Source: Acidobacteriota bacterium (GTDB lineage: Bacteria > Acidobacteriota > Terriglobia > Bryobacterales > Bryobacteraceae). From it: 46,315 nucleotides of DNA. Below the pieces are notes generated by a model, which was not told the origin of the DNA, did not search any database, and saw nothing but the letters and a program-made list of their open reading frames with translations. Each line of letters starts with the position of its first letter. Position 1 is the stretch's first letter. This document shows, in pieces, positions 9,084 through 18,012 of the stretch. The position numbers were made by a program, and so were the translations under genes. The DNA lies in contig JACQZT010000135.1 in the NCBI GenBank assembly GCA_016213755.1, positions 1 to 46,315 of the forward strand. The letters run 5' to 3'.

Positions 9084-9799
9084 GCTCGCACCAGCAGGTA
9101 GCGGATTTGCCGGCCGGTAATCCCGGTCGCCGGAAGTCGCAACGCCGCCTCGCCTTCCCTGGCCGCCCCGGCCGCATCTCCTTTCCGCAGCAGCAGGCGG
9201 GCCCGTTCGTAGTGGACATCGCGGTGCGACGGCTCCAGTTTCACCGCACGCTCGATGAGCTTCTCGCATTCCTCCAGCCGGCCCGTCACGAGTAGAAAAC
9301 GGGCCCAGGTGAGCAGCGTATCGGCCTGGAGCTTGCCGGCCGCCTCTTCAATGCGAATCGCCTCCCGGTAGCAGGCCGCCGCCTTCTCCGTCTCGCCCAG
9401 GCTTTCGTGCGTCAAACCCAGGTACAGCGGCGCCTTGGCGTCCTTCGGATTGAGCCGCCGCGCCTGTTCCAACTCGGGCAGCGCCAACTGCAACTCGTTC
9501 TGGAGGTGATACTGGAAGCCCATCAAAAAGTGCACGTACCAGGACGAAGGCGCGGCTTTGAGCGCCCGTTCCAATGCCTGCCGGGCGACGTCGAAGCGGT
9601 TCAGCCCGATCGCCAGCTTGGCTTTCAAGGTCAGGGCCGGCACCAGGCCCGGATCGAGTTGCAGGGCCTTCTCGATCTCCTCCAGGCACTCCGGAAACTG
9701 CTGGGCCACGAACAGCGCATTGGCGCGCTCGTAGGAGGCGTACCCGGGAGAACTTTGCCCGGTTGCCAGCAGAAGCGAGAGCAGGAAAGCCAGAATCAC
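9002..9799 (-). CDS. Secreted TPR-repeat protein
   Basis: The protein has 265 residues. It starts with a signal peptide (MILAFLLSLLLATGQ), followed by about six tetratricopeptide repeats: ANALFVAQQFPECLEEIEKA, LEQARRLNPKDAKAPLYLGL, YREAIRIEEAAGK, IERAVKLEPSHRDVHYERAR. TPRs mediate protein-protein contacts, so a periplasmic partner-binding role is inferred. The start overlaps the stop of the upstream CRTAC1 gene, making it the last gene of a three-gene operon with the TonB receptor. Its 3' end overlaps the convergent gene ending at 9083 by 82 bases. Confidence 0.88.
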   Translation of the reverse strand: MILAFLLSLLLATGQSSPGYASYERANALFVAQQFPECLEEIEKALQLDPGLVPALTLKAKLAIGLNRFDVARQALERALKAAPSSWYVHFLMGFQYHLQNELQLALPELEQARRLNPKDAKAPLYLGLTHESLGETEKAAACYREAIRIEEAAGKLQADTLLTWARFLLVTGRLEECEKLIERAVKLEPSHRDVHYERARLLLRKGDAAGAAREGEAALRLPATGITGRQIRYLLVRAYGLGGDEKRAAGHAVALREEESAVKE

Positions 9800-11424
9800 T
9801 TTGCCTCCGCCTCCTCAACCGCCACGATTCGGCCGGTCTTAACCCCGGCCAGCGTCTGCGTGCGGCCGCCCGGCCAGCGGATCTCCACTTTCGCGATCTC
9901 CGCGGCGCCCAGCCCGAAACGCACCAGCGGTTCGCTCGAACATGCGTATCCCACGCTGGTGGTGGCATGGTTGTAGAGAACCCGGCCATCGGAAAGCGTA
10001 AGCCGGACCTCCGCTCCCAACCCTTGCCGGTTGCTTCGCTTCCCATGCAGCCGGAAGGCCGCCCATTGCCCGGCCTGCGAGACGTTGCGGTACAGTTCCG
10101 CCGGCCCGTTGAGCGCCGAGACCACGGCATCCACGCGGCCGTCGTTGTCGAAATCGGCGAAAGCCGCCCCGTGGTGCAGCGCGGCAATGTCCAGGCCGGC
10201 CGGAACCTCCACGAAGCGGCGCCCGTCGAGGTTGCGGAACACTTTGTTCGGCAGCGACGAGTTGCGGCCCAGGTAGCGCTCCAGCCGCGGGAAGTGCGAC
10301 AAGGCGAAGAATAGGTCCTTCCAGCCGTCGTTGTCGAAATCGACCATGCCCAGGCTCCAGCCGGTCAACTGGCGGGTGCCCATCAGCAGCCCGGAGCGGG
10401 CCCCGAAATCTTCAAAGATGCGCCGCTTGCCCAGGTTGCGGAAGAGCAGAAAGGTGTCGTTGATCATGCCGGAGACCACCAAGTCCGGCCACCCGTCGTT
10501 GTCGAAATCGCGGAAGTCTGCGCCCATGCCGGCAATGGCGGCCCCGTCTTCGCGCAACGCGACGCCGGCCTCCAGGCCCATTTCCTGAAAGGTCCCGTCC
10601 CCGCGGTTGCGGAACAGGAAACTGCGCACCGAGTCGTTAGCCACATAGACGTCTGTAAAACCGTCGCGGTCGAAGTCGGCGAATGCCAGACCCATTCCTT
10701 TCCCCAAGTGCCGCGCAATGCCAGAAGCCTCCGACACGTCCGTGAACGTGCCGTCGCGGTTGTTGTGGAGGAGTTGGTTGGGCAAGGGCCGGTAGCTGTC
10801 GGGATGGCAGTAGATGGGGGCGTCCGCAGGCCCGCAATGGGGCTCGGTTTTGGGATCCCAGGCTACGTAATTGGAGACCAACAGGTCCAGCCAGCCGTCG
10901 TTGTCGTAGTCGAACCAGCCGGCCGAAATGGACCACACCTGGCTCGAGACGCCGGCCCGGGCGGTGACGTCCTCGAAACGCCCGCCGCCCCGGTTGCGAT
11001 ACAGGATGTTGCGGTTGACGCCGGCGACGAACAGGTCCGTGTAGCCGTCGTTGTCGTAGTCGGCCGCGGCCACCGCCATCGAGTAGCCCGCGCCCGCCAC
11101 CCCGGCCGTTTCAGTGACGTCGGTGAAGGTCCGATCGCAGTTGTTGCGGTAGAGCCCGTTGCGAAAACCCGGCTCGCTCTTTTCGAGCGAGGGAAGCGCG
11201 GCGCCGTTGGCGAAGAAGATGTCGAAGCAGCCGTCGTTGTTGTAGTCGAGCGCCGCCACCCCGGCCGGCATCAGCTCCACCTGGTGAAGGCGGCCCGAAG
11301 AGCCGTTGCGCATCTGGAAATCGAGCCCCGCTTTGCGGGAGACTTCCTCGAAGCGGATCTGGGCATTCAGAAAAAAGATCGCCGCCCCGAAAAACAGGGC
11401 GGCGATCCGGAGAGTGCGTGGCAC
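9796..11424 (-). CDS. CRTAC1-like FG-GAP/ASPIC_UnbV protein
   Basis: The protein has 542 residues with a signal peptide (MPRTLRIAALFFGAAIFFLN). Seven FG-GAP calcium loops are visible: DYNNDGCFDIFF, DYDNDGYTDLFV, DYDNDGWLDLLV, DFDRDGFTDVYV, DFDNDGWPDLVV, DFDNDGWKDLFF and DFDNDGRVDAVV. A C-terminal ASPIC_UnbV domain follows (GKRSNRQGLGAEV, RFGLG, EIRWPGG). The architecture is nearly the same as the protein at 2877-4484. It lies 4 bases downstream of the TonB receptor stop and overlaps the TPR gene, so the three proteins are probably co-translated and may act together at the outer membrane. Confidence 0.92.
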   Translation of the reverse strand: MPRTLRIAALFFGAAIFFLNAQIRFEEVSRKAGLDFQMRNGSSGRLHQVELMPAGVAALDYNNDGCFDIFFANGAALPSLEKSEPGFRNGLYRNNCDRTFTDVTETAGVAGAGYSMAVAAADYDNDGYTDLFVAGVNRNILYRNRGGGRFEDVTARAGVSSQVWSISAGWFDYDNDGWLDLLVSNYVAWDPKTEPHCGPADAPIYCHPDSYRPLPNQLLHNNRDGTFTDVSEASGIARHLGKGMGLAFADFDRDGFTDVYVANDSVRSFLFRNRGDGTFQEMGLEAGVALREDGAAIAGMGADFRDFDNDGWPDLVVSGMINDTFLLFRNLGKRRIFEDFGARSGLLMGTRQLTGWSLGMVDFDNDGWKDLFFALSHFPRLERYLGRNSSLPNKVFRNLDGRRFVEVPAGLDIAALHHGAAFADFDNDGRVDAVVSALNGPAELYRNVSQAGQWAAFRLHGKRSNRQGLGAEVRLTLSDGRVLYNHATTSVGYACSSEPLVRFGLGAAEIAKVEIRWPGGRTQTLAGVKTGRIVAVEEAEAK

Positions 11425-11428
11425 TGGC

Positions 11429-14400
11429 CTAGAACTGAAACCGCAGAACCACCTGGCCGCTGCGGGGCATGAAGTCCTGGGTTGTGGTGGCGCCGGTGTT
11501 GATGCGGCCGAAACCGGAGATCACCCGGCCGGTGGCCGCCACCGACTGGGTGGCCTGGAAGTTGCCGCTGTCCGGGTCGACCATGTAGGTCCGGTTGAAG
11601 ACGTTGAAGAACTCGGCCCGGACAGAAGCCCGCATGCGTTCCGTGATGCGGAAAATACGCCCCAGGCTCAACTGCTCGCTGGGACGGCGCTGCCCCCGGT
11701 AGTCGCTGTAGTAGACCGCCGAAGTGCCCCACTCGCCCGGAGCCGGATCGGACCAGGCCTTGGGATTCAGCACGAATTCCTTGTTGGGGTCGATGCAGTG
11801 GCAGTTCAGGTCCTTTAGGAACAGCGGCTCGCCCGGCACGCGGTTGGCGAACGTGCCGCGCTGAAGCAAGGAACCGAGCGCGTTGTTGGAAGCCGGAACG
11901 CGGATCGGATAGCCGCTCCCGTAGCGCAGAACTCCGCCCAGGGTCCAGCCCCGCGCCAGCGCCGACACCACCTTGTTCGCCCCGAACTTGGGGACTTCGT
12001 AGGTGAAGCCGGTCACGAATGCGTGCGGCTGATCCAGATACGAGAGCGTCTTCTGGTTGCGCCGGTTGAATACGTCGTTCAGCGGCACCGACGCCCCGTC
12101 GTGGCCCTCCACCGTGGTCAGGGTCTTGGACCAGGTATAGGCAACCGTGAAGTCCAGTCCGTGCGAGAGCCGCTTGGTGACCTTCACTTGCAGCGAGTCG
12201 TACCAATTGTTGCCCAGCGGCGCCCACAGCGTTCCGAGCCCGCCAAACTGCGGGTAGGGGCGCAATGCCTGGGCCAGCGTCGAGGACATGGGGAACCCGG
12301 CGTAAGGCGCCTTGAAGCCGGCCGCGATGACCGCCGGCGAATCCATGCGGGAGGTCAGCAGGGTGCGGTCCGCGGCCTTATGAATATCCAGGCCGAAGGC
12401 CTTCAAGCGCTCCTCCTGGGTGGCGTTGTAGTCCACCAGCGAGTTGGCCTTGAACCACACGCCCCGGTTGCCCACGTAAGCCGCTTCCACCGACAGATTG
12501 CGCGTGATCTCGCGCTGCACGCTGAGGTTCCAGTTGACGATGCGCGGCGGCCGGCCGGCGTTGCGGTCTACGTTCGAGGGCGGCGAGTTGGTCTGGCCGG
12601 CGAGGGGCCGGATCCCGGGGTCGTAGCTGGCGCCCAGCAGATCGGCCATGTTGTAGGACATGCCGTTTTGCAGCATCACCGCCGCCTCGCCATAAGCAGG
12701 CGTGGAGAGGGAGATGCTGTTGAACCCCATGCCCAGCGACTGGCCGCCGCCGATGTAGTTGAACTGGGTCACCTGTCCGTAGGAGACCGCCAGGCCGGCG
12801 CGCAGCACGGTCTTCGGATCCATCTGGTAGGCCAGGCCCAGACGCGGACCGAGGCCGTAGGGATAGGTCTTGGTGATGTCGCAGTTGCAGCGGCCGGGCC
12901 CGGAGCCGGCGTAGAGCGTTCCGCCCAGCAGTCCGCCCGCGGACGGATTCTTCACGTCGGGCGAGAACATGCTCATGCGGTTGTGCAGCTCCCACGGCGC
13001 CGGCTGCCAGTCATAGCGCAGTCCGTAGTCCAGAGTGAGCTTGCGGGTGATCTTCCAGGCGTCCTGAACAAAGAAACCCCAGGACTTGCGGCGATACTGC
13101 GGATCGGCCGGATTCGAGACGCTGGCGCTGTTGGCCATCCCCAGCAGGAAGCTGGCATAGGGGAATCCCACGCCGCCGCCGGGCAGCGCCACGCCCTGCA
13201 AGGCGGGCAAGCCGCTCTGTGCCGAGCTGAAGCCGAAATTGCCCGGCACGCCGCCCGTGCTGCGATTGGTGAAATTGTCGAGCTTCCACTCGCCGCCGGC
13301 CTTGTAGGAGTGATTGCCCCGTATGAAGGTCAGGCTGGCCACCGCGGTCTCTTTGTCCTGGATGTAGTAGCCGCGGTTGGTGGGGCCGTTGTCGATCATC
13401 CCGCCCAACGAGGAATTGATGCCGGTGATGCGCGGGAAGCCCGGCCCGAACGCGCCTTTCAACCCCAGTTTGCCCGCCGCATCGAAATCCATGTTGTTCT
13501 GCGGGGAGGAGTCCGGGTTGAAGTAGCGCTGATAGCCGCCGCCGAGATGCAGTAACAAGCGCGTGGTCAGCGAGCGATCGAAGTTCAGCCGCACGGTGTT
13601 GCTGCGGATCAATTGGTCGCGCCGCGCCGAGATGGGATCGGGCAAACCGTCGTGGCCGTTGTCCTTGTCGGTGCGCTGGCGCGCGTAGTAGACCGACAGC
13701 CGCGAACCGTCGCCCAGGTTGTGATCGATCTTGAAGCTGGGGATGTCCTGGATCTTGCGGTACTGGTAGCGCTTCTCGAAATTGTTGATCAGGCTGGCGC
13801 TCATGGGTTTGGGGTACAAATCCTGGATCTTGAGCGCTACCGGGTCCATGGCGGAGCGGGGGACGATGTTGCCGGCGAACGGGTCGCGGTAAACGCGTCC
13901 GCTCACGGTGCGGGCGGTGCGCGGGTCGTACACGACGTTTTCCAGAATAGCCCGGCCCAGCCCGTCGGTGCCCAGGTTGCGTCCGGTCAGCGCGGCGCTG
14001 AAATCGCCGTTGCGGTAGGCTTCGATCGGGACCGTGGCGTAGTTGTCGAACCGGTTTTGAATATCCCGATACATCTCGTAGTTGAAAAAGAAGAAGGTCT
14101 TCTGCCGCCCGTCGTAGACCTTGGGCAGGATCACCGGTCCGCCCACGGAGGCGCCCATGTCGTGCCGGCGCAAGCGCGGGCGCACGTTGCTGAACGACTG
14201 CGCGGCCCCCACGCTTTCGTGGGCGAAATAGTCGTACACCGTGCCGTGGTACTCGTTGGTGCCCGAGCGCGAAGTGAAGTTGAACAGCCCGCCGCCCACC
14301 TGACCGAATTCGGCCGCGAAGTTGCTGGTTTGCAGCGTAAACTCCTCGATCGCTTCCACCGACGGCTGCGATTCGTCGGACACGCGCGCGTCCAGCGCGC

Positions 14401-14995
14401 TGGTGGAGTCCTGGCCCTCGAAGACGATTTTGAAGGTGCCTGTGGGCGCGCCGTTAATCTTGATGGTGTTCCAGCCGGCGATGCTGGCGCCCGGCGTCAA
14501 TCCGAGAAAGCTGAGCGGATTGCGCACCGCGCCCGCGCCGATGGCGAAATTCACCGGCAACTGGTTCAACTGGTCGCGGCTGATGGTGGTGGCCTGCGCG
14601 GCGTTCTCCGTCCGCAGCAGCGGCGCGTCGGCGGTCACGCTAATCGACTCGGAGGTCGAGCCGATTTGCAGCACCACGTCGATGCGGGCCGACTGCGCGA
14701 CCTGCACGCGGATGCCTTTCTGCTCGAACTTTTTGAAGCCGGCGGCTTCCACGCTCAGGTCGTAGACGCCGGCCGGAACCGAAGCAATTGTAAAATTCCC
14801 GGTGTTGGTAGCCGCGGTCTTCATTTGCACGCCCGTGGCCGGGTTCACCGCGGCGATTTCGGCGTTCGGAACCAGCGCCCCGGTGGGGTCGGAAACGGTT
14901 CCCGTCAGCGTGCCGCGATCGGATTGCGCCATTAGGGATGGGATTAGCGCGGACGCTGCCATCAAGACACACAAAAACACTCTTCCTCTAAGCAT
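11429..14995 (-). CDS. Oar-like TonB-dependent receptor with N-terminal carboxypeptidase-regulatory domain
   Basis: The protein has 1188 residues. A signal peptide ends near SLMAQ. A CarboxypepD_reg-like domain (GTLTGTVSDPTGALVPNAEI ...) covers about residues 25-115. The plug follows (TISRDQLNQLPVNF, EFTLQTSNFAAEFGQVGGG), then a large beta-barrel with many aromatic-ended strands and a C-terminal VVLRFQF, which fits a BAM recognition signal ending in Phe. This is the large Oar/Cna-B-plug type abundant in Acidobacteriota. The substrate is unknown; sugars, peptides or adhesion are all possible. A strong Shine-Dalgarno (GGAGGGAGGAC) precedes the ATG. It is the first gene of the receptor-CRTAC1-TPR operon. 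Confidence 0.93.
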   Translation of the reverse strand: MLRGRVFLCVLMAASALIPSLMAQSDRGTLTGTVSDPTGALVPNAEIAAVNPATGVQMKTAATNTGNFTIASVPAGVYDLSVEAAGFKKFEQKGIRVQVAQSARIDVVLQIGSTSESISVTADAPLLRTENAAQATTISRDQLNQLPVNFAIGAGAVRNPLSFLGLTPGASIAGWNTIKINGAPTGTFKIVFEGQDSTSALDARVSDESQPSVEAIEEFTLQTSNFAAEFGQVGGGLFNFTSRSGTNEYHGTVYDYFAHESVGAAQSFSNVRPRLRRHDMGASVGGPVILPKVYDGRQKTFFFFNYEMYRDIQNRFDNYATVPIEAYRNGDFSAALTGRNLGTDGLGRAILENVVYDPRTARTVSGRVYRDPFAGNIVPRSAMDPVALKIQDLYPKPMSASLINNFEKRYQYRKIQDIPSFKIDHNLGDGSRLSVYYARQRTDKDNGHDGLPDPISARRDQLIRSNTVRLNFDRSLTTRLLLHLGGGYQRYFNPDSSPQNNMDFDAAGKLGLKGAFGPGFPRITGINSSLGGMIDNGPTNRGYYIQDKETAVASLTFIRGNHSYKAGGEWKLDNFTNRSTGGVPGNFGFSSAQSGLPALQGVALPGGGVGFPYASFLLGMANSASVSNPADPQYRRKSWGFFVQDAWKITRKLTLDYGLRYDWQPAPWELHNRMSMFSPDVKNPSAGGLLGGTLYAGSGPGRCNCDITKTYPYGLGPRLGLAYQMDPKTVLRAGLAVSYGQVTQFNYIGGGQSLGMGFNSISLSTPAYGEAAVMLQNGMSYNMADLLGASYDPGIRPLAGQTNSPPSNVDRNAGRPPRIVNWNLSVQREITRNLSVEAAYVGNRGVWFKANSLVDYNATQEERLKAFGLDIHKAADRTLLTSRMDSPAVIAAGFKAPYAGFPMSSTLAQALRPYPQFGGLGTLWAPLGNNWYDSLQVKVTKRLSHGLDFTVAYTWSKTLTTVEGHDGASVPLNDVFNRRNQKTLSYLDQPHAFVTGFTYEVPKFGANKVVSALARGWTLGGVLRYGSGYPIRVPASNNALGSLLQRGTFANRVPGEPLFLKDLNCHCIDPNKEFVLNPKAWSDPAPGEWGTSAVYYSDYRGQRRPSEQLSLGRIFRITERMRASVRAEFFNVFNRTYMVDPDSGNFQATQSVAATGRVISGFGRINTGATTTQDFMPRSGQVVLRFQF

Positions 14996-15022
14996 GTCCT
15001 CCCTCCAAGGAGATCATGACTA

Positions 15023-15051
15023 GGTAAATCACATCCGCAAGTCCCAGTCAA
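15023..15051 (-). promoter_or_regulatory. Candidate promoter of the TonB receptor operon
   Basis: On the minus strand, TTGACT (15051-15046) is followed after 17 bases by TTTACC (15028-15023). The -35 box is good and the -10 box weak. The predicted start would lie about 20 bases upstream of the receptor ATG and its GGAGG. It is the only convincing sigma-70-like pair in this divergent gap. Confidence 0.4.
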
Positions 15052-15081
15052 GCGGGTTGGGCGATGTGTTCTGATGAAAGC

Positions 15082-15846
15082 ATGAATTCGTTTCGACTGG
15101 ATCGCAGGCTGGCGCTGGTCACCGGAGCCAGCCGCGGAATCGGTTGCGGGATCGCACGCGCACTGGCCGGGGCCGGCGCGGACATCCTCCTGGCGGCCCG
15201 TCCCAGTCCGGACCTGGAGCAGGCGGCCGCCCAAATCCGCGCCCTGGGACGGCGCGCGGAAACCTGCGCGGTCGACTTGCACGACATCGAGGGCATCCCC
15301 GCCTGGTTTGATGAAGTGGTGCGGCAGCACGGCCGGCCGGACATCCTGGTCAATGCCGCCGGCACCACCCGCCGCGCGCCGGCCGAGTCCCTGACCATGG
15401 AAGACTGGAACGAGAACATCACCGTCAACCTCACCGCCGTCTTCGCGCTCTGCCAAGCTTTTGCCCGCCACTCGATCGCCGCCGGCGCCAAAGGGAAGAT
15501 CATCAACATCGCCTCGCTCATGGTGGCCGCCGCGCGGCGCACGAACTCGGCCTACGCGGCTTCCAAGGGCGGGCTAGGGCAGTTGACCAAAGCCCTGGCG
15601 GTGGATTGGGCCGATAAGGGAATCCTGGTCAACGCCATCACGCCCGGCTACATCGCCACCAAGCTCACCGAACCGCTGTGGACCGACCCCGAGTTCGACG
15701 CCTGGGTCAAGAAGCGCACGCCGCTGGGCCGCTGGGGAACCCCGGAAGACCTCGGAGCGCCGGCCGTCTTCCTCGCCGCCCCCGCCTCCGACTTCATCAC
15801 CGGCCAAATCCTCTTCGTCGACGGAGGCTGGATCTCCACCTTCTAA
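15082..15846 (+). CDS. Short-chain dehydrogenase/reductase (KduD/gluconate dehydrogenase-like)
   Basis: The protein has 254 residues from ATG 15082 (MNSFRLDRRLALVTG); an ATG at 15064 would add six residues. Classical SDR features are all present: the NAD(P) loop TGASRGIG, NAAG, and the catalytic YAASK with an upstream Ser. LVNAITPGYIATKLTEPLW and the end FITGQILFVDGGW are typical of 2-deoxy-D-gluconate 3-dehydrogenase/gluconate 5-dehydrogenase-like enzymes. Substrate assignment is by family resemblance only. It stands alone, divergent from the TonB receptor, and ends in a hairpin shared with the convergent next gene. Confidence 0.88.
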   Translation: MNSFRLDRRLALVTGASRGIGCGIARALAGAGADILLAARPSPDLEQAAAQIRALGRRAETCAVDLHDIEGIPAWFDEVVRQHGRPDILVNAAGTTRRAPAESLTMEDWNENITVNLTAVFALCQAFARHSIAAGAKGKIINIASLMVAAARRTNSAYAASKGGLGQLTKALAVDWADKGILVNAITPGYIATKLTEPLWTDPEFDAWVKKRTPLGRWGTPEDLGAPAVFLAAPASDFITGQILFVDGGWISTF

Positions 15847-15876
15847 GAGTTTCGGGCTACGAAACCCCGAAACTCT
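15846..15876. terminator. Bidirectional hairpin between convergent genes
   Basis: The perfect 11-bp stem AGAGTTTCGGG / CCCGAAACTCT (15846-15856 and 15866-15876) has a 9-base loop. It lies between the stop codons of the SDR and the convergent FecR-like gene. There is no clear T-tract on either side, so intrinsic termination is only probable. Confidence 0.6.
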
Positions 15877-16756
15877 ACGGGCTTTTGGTTTTCTTGCGGG
15901 TGCCCAGGACCACGCCGGCGATGGCGCCGCCGGCCCCGGCCACCGCGACTCCGGCGATCAAAGCGCTGTGACCGTTGGAAGGCTCTGCCGCCGGGGCCGG
16001 GGCCGGCGCGCGGCCCACCGGGTCCGCGCCCGCGCCGGCCGCCACAGCCACGCATCCGCCCAGGCCAATCTGTTCGAGCGCCTGAACGTTCATCACCAGG
16101 GGTGTGCCGGCCGCCGGGCCCTTGATCCGCACCCGGTTGCCCACCTGCGCCCCAAGCTGCGCCGCGTCGCCCCGCACTTCCACGGTCTGGTTGGCGGTCT
16201 GGTCCACCAGGATCAGCTTGCCCGCCTTGCGCAGCAGGCAGCCCGAGAACTCGAAGGCATCCTGCGCCCCGGCCTGCGGCTCAAAGCGCAGGGTCGTCCC
16301 GCTGTTTACGTTAGCCAGCAGCAACCCCGCGGAGTTGAACACGCGCACCGGACCGTTCACCGCCGCCACCAGCACCGTCTTGTCGCCATCCAGGCGCACG
16401 CGCGCCACCGACTTCGCCCCGCCGGTGGCAATGCGCAAGCTGCGCGCCTCGATCTGGTAGCCCGAGGAGGTCTGCATCTCGCTCAGCCCCGCATCCAGCA
16501 AAGTCCGGCCGCCAAAGACCCGCGCGCGGGACTCCGCCGCCAGCTCCACGCGCGTACCCTTATCGAGACGCAGCCGGGAGGCCGCCTCCTCCGTCTGCAC
16601 GGTGGCGCCGTCGAACAGGGTCGCGTTCCCGCTGACCGGCGCGTGGTCCACGCGGAAACTCCCCTCGGCCGTCGCCACGCCAACCACACGGCCGGGCGCC
16701 GAGGCCCAGGCCAATATCCCCGCCAGGTTCAATGCAAGCAAAGCTTGATAATTCAT
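15875..16756 (-). CDS. Secreted FecR-like protein with C-terminal membrane segment
   Basis: The protein has 293 residues from the ATG at 16756; a TTG two codons earlier is less likely. An N-terminal signal (MNYQALLALNLAGILAWAS) is followed by a FecR-like beta-rich region: GSFRVDHAPVSGNATLFDGA, VQTEEAASRLRLDKGTRVEL. The end has an Ala/Pro-rich linker, a hydrophobic segment (ALIAGVAVAGAGGAIAGVVL) and basic residues, suggesting a membrane anchor. Exact function is unknown; FecR-like proteins outside iron signalling often act at the envelope. It is divergent from the polysaccharide locus, with under 50 bases between the start codons. Confidence 0.75.
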   Translation of the reverse strand: MNYQALLALNLAGILAWASAPGRVVGVATAEGSFRVDHAPVSGNATLFDGATVQTEEAASRLRLDKGTRVELAAESRARVFGGRTLLDAGLSEMQTSSGYQIEARSLRIATGGAKSVARVRLDGDKTVLVAAVNGPVRVFNSAGLLLANVNSGTTLRFEPQAGAQDAFEFSGCLLRKAGKLILVDQTANQTVEVRGDAAQLGAQVGNRVRIKGPAAGTPLVMNVQALEQIGLGGCVAVAAGAGADPVGRAPAPAPAAEPSNGHSALIAGVAVAGAGGAIAGVVLGTRKKTKSP

Positions 16757-16803
16757 CGCCAATGGTGCGCTCCGACGCTCCCGTATATTATGGCAGAGAA
16801 GCC

Positions 16804-18012
16804 GTGAAAGAAAACCACCCCCTGGCTCGCGCCCTGTGCGCGGCCCCCGCCATTGCCGGGCTGGCCTGCGCGGCGTGGTGGTCCGTCCGCCTGGCCTGCG
16901 CCGACCTGGCCTCGCGCGCCAACACTGTGGAGTCGCTCGCCCGGGCGGTGGCGCTCGATCCCGGCAACGCCGCCTACCGCGCCTGGCAGGCCGAACTCGA
17001 AGAGCACGAAGGACGCGACCCCACCCCCGCGCTCACCGCCGCCGCGGCACTTAATCCGCGGGATTCCGCTGTGTGGATCCGCCTGGGCCTTCAAGCCGAA
17101 CTACAGGGCGACTACCCCCGCGCCGAAAGGCATCTGCTCGAAGCCGCGCGCGTCGACCGCCTCAGCACCCCTCGCGCGACACTCCTGCATTACTACTTCC
17201 GCCGCGGCGACTGGGAGCGTTTCTGGCACTGGAGCCGGCCGGCCTTCGAAATGAGTTACGGCGACCGCACGCCCCTCTTCCAACTTTGCTGGCGCGCCAC
17301 CGAGGACGCCGCGCTCATCCTGGGCCGCGCCATCCCTCCGCAACCCGAAATCCTGGCTCAATACCTGCGCTTCCTGCTCGACCAAGGCCGTCTGGACGCC
17401 GCGGCGGCCGTCGCGCAGGCGGTGTCGTCGAAGGCCGGCCCGGCCGAAACCCCGCTTCTTCTCGCCTATTGCGACCGGCTGCTCGAGCAAGGCCAGGCGG
17501 CCCCCGCGCTCGAATTCTGGAACACCCTGTGCGACCGGAAACTCTTGCCCTACCCGCCGCTCGATCCGCAAAACGGCCCCCTGCCGACCAACGGCGACTT
17601 TTCCGCCTCGCCCCTGCGCCAGGGTTTCGACTGGCGGGTGGCCGCGCTCCCGGAGGTCTCCATCGTGCGCCTGGACTCGCCCCCGGCCCTGAAATTCACG
17701 CTCTCCGGCAAGCAGCCCGAGCGGTGCGACCTGCTCTGGCAATACATCCCGCTACTCCCGCGGCGCAGCTACCGTCTGCGCTTCCGCTATCGGACCGCCG
17801 GTCTTGCGCCGGACAGCGGGATCCGCTGGCGGCTGATTGACGCCGCCACACCCCCGCTCGCCAGCGAAGACTGGCGCGACGCGGAGTTGCTCTTCCCCAG
17901 CCGCGACGCCCGCCTGGCGCGCCTGGCACTCTCCGTTGAGCGCGAGCCGGGCAGCACGCGGCCCGAAGGATCCCTCTGGCTGGCCGGCGTCAAGATCGAG
18001 TTCGCACCATGA
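16804..18012 (+). CDS. Membrane-anchored TPR-like protein of the exopolysaccharide locus
   Basis: The protein has 402 residues from GTG 16804, preceded by GGCAGAGAAG. An ATG at 16762 would add 14 residues but overlaps the divergent promoter space. One N-terminal hydrophobic segment (ALCAAPAIAGLACAAWWSV) is followed by TPR-like helices (LARAVALDPGNAAYRAWQAE, ALNPRDSAVWIRLGLQAELQ). The C-terminal third is beta-rich (YRLRFRYRTAGL, GSLWLAGVKIEF) and looks like a carbohydrate-binding or jelly-roll domain. It overlaps the O-antigen-ligase-like gene by ATGA, a pairing usual in exopolysaccharide loci. A role in assembly is inferred. Confidence 0.78.
   Translation: MKENHPLARALCAAPAIAGLACAAWWSVRLACADLASRANTVESLARAVALDPGNAAYRAWQAELEEHEGRDPTPALTAAAALNPRDSAVWIRLGLQAELQGDYPRAERHLLEAARVDRLSTPRATLLHYYFRRGDWERFWHWSRPAFEMSYGDRTPLFQLCWRATEDAALILGRAIPPQPEILAQYLRFLLDQGRLDAAAAVAQAVSSKAGPAETPLLLAYCDRLLEQGQAAPALEFWNTLCDRKLLPYPPLDPQNGPLPTNGDFSASPLRQGFDWRVAALPEVSIVRLDSPPALKFTLSGKQPERCDLLWQYIPLLPRRSYRLRFRYRTAGLAPDSGIRWRLIDAATPPLASEDWRDAELLFPSRDARLARLALSVEREPGSTRPEGSLWLAGVKIEFAP

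Noticed and set aside
12023-14935. Two long plus-strand open frames (about 510 and 440 codons) opposite the Oar-like receptor
   Set aside because: They are antisense shadows of a high-GC gene: composition is dominated by Arg/Gly/Ala/His, no domain is visible, and the minus-strand receptor is unambiguous.
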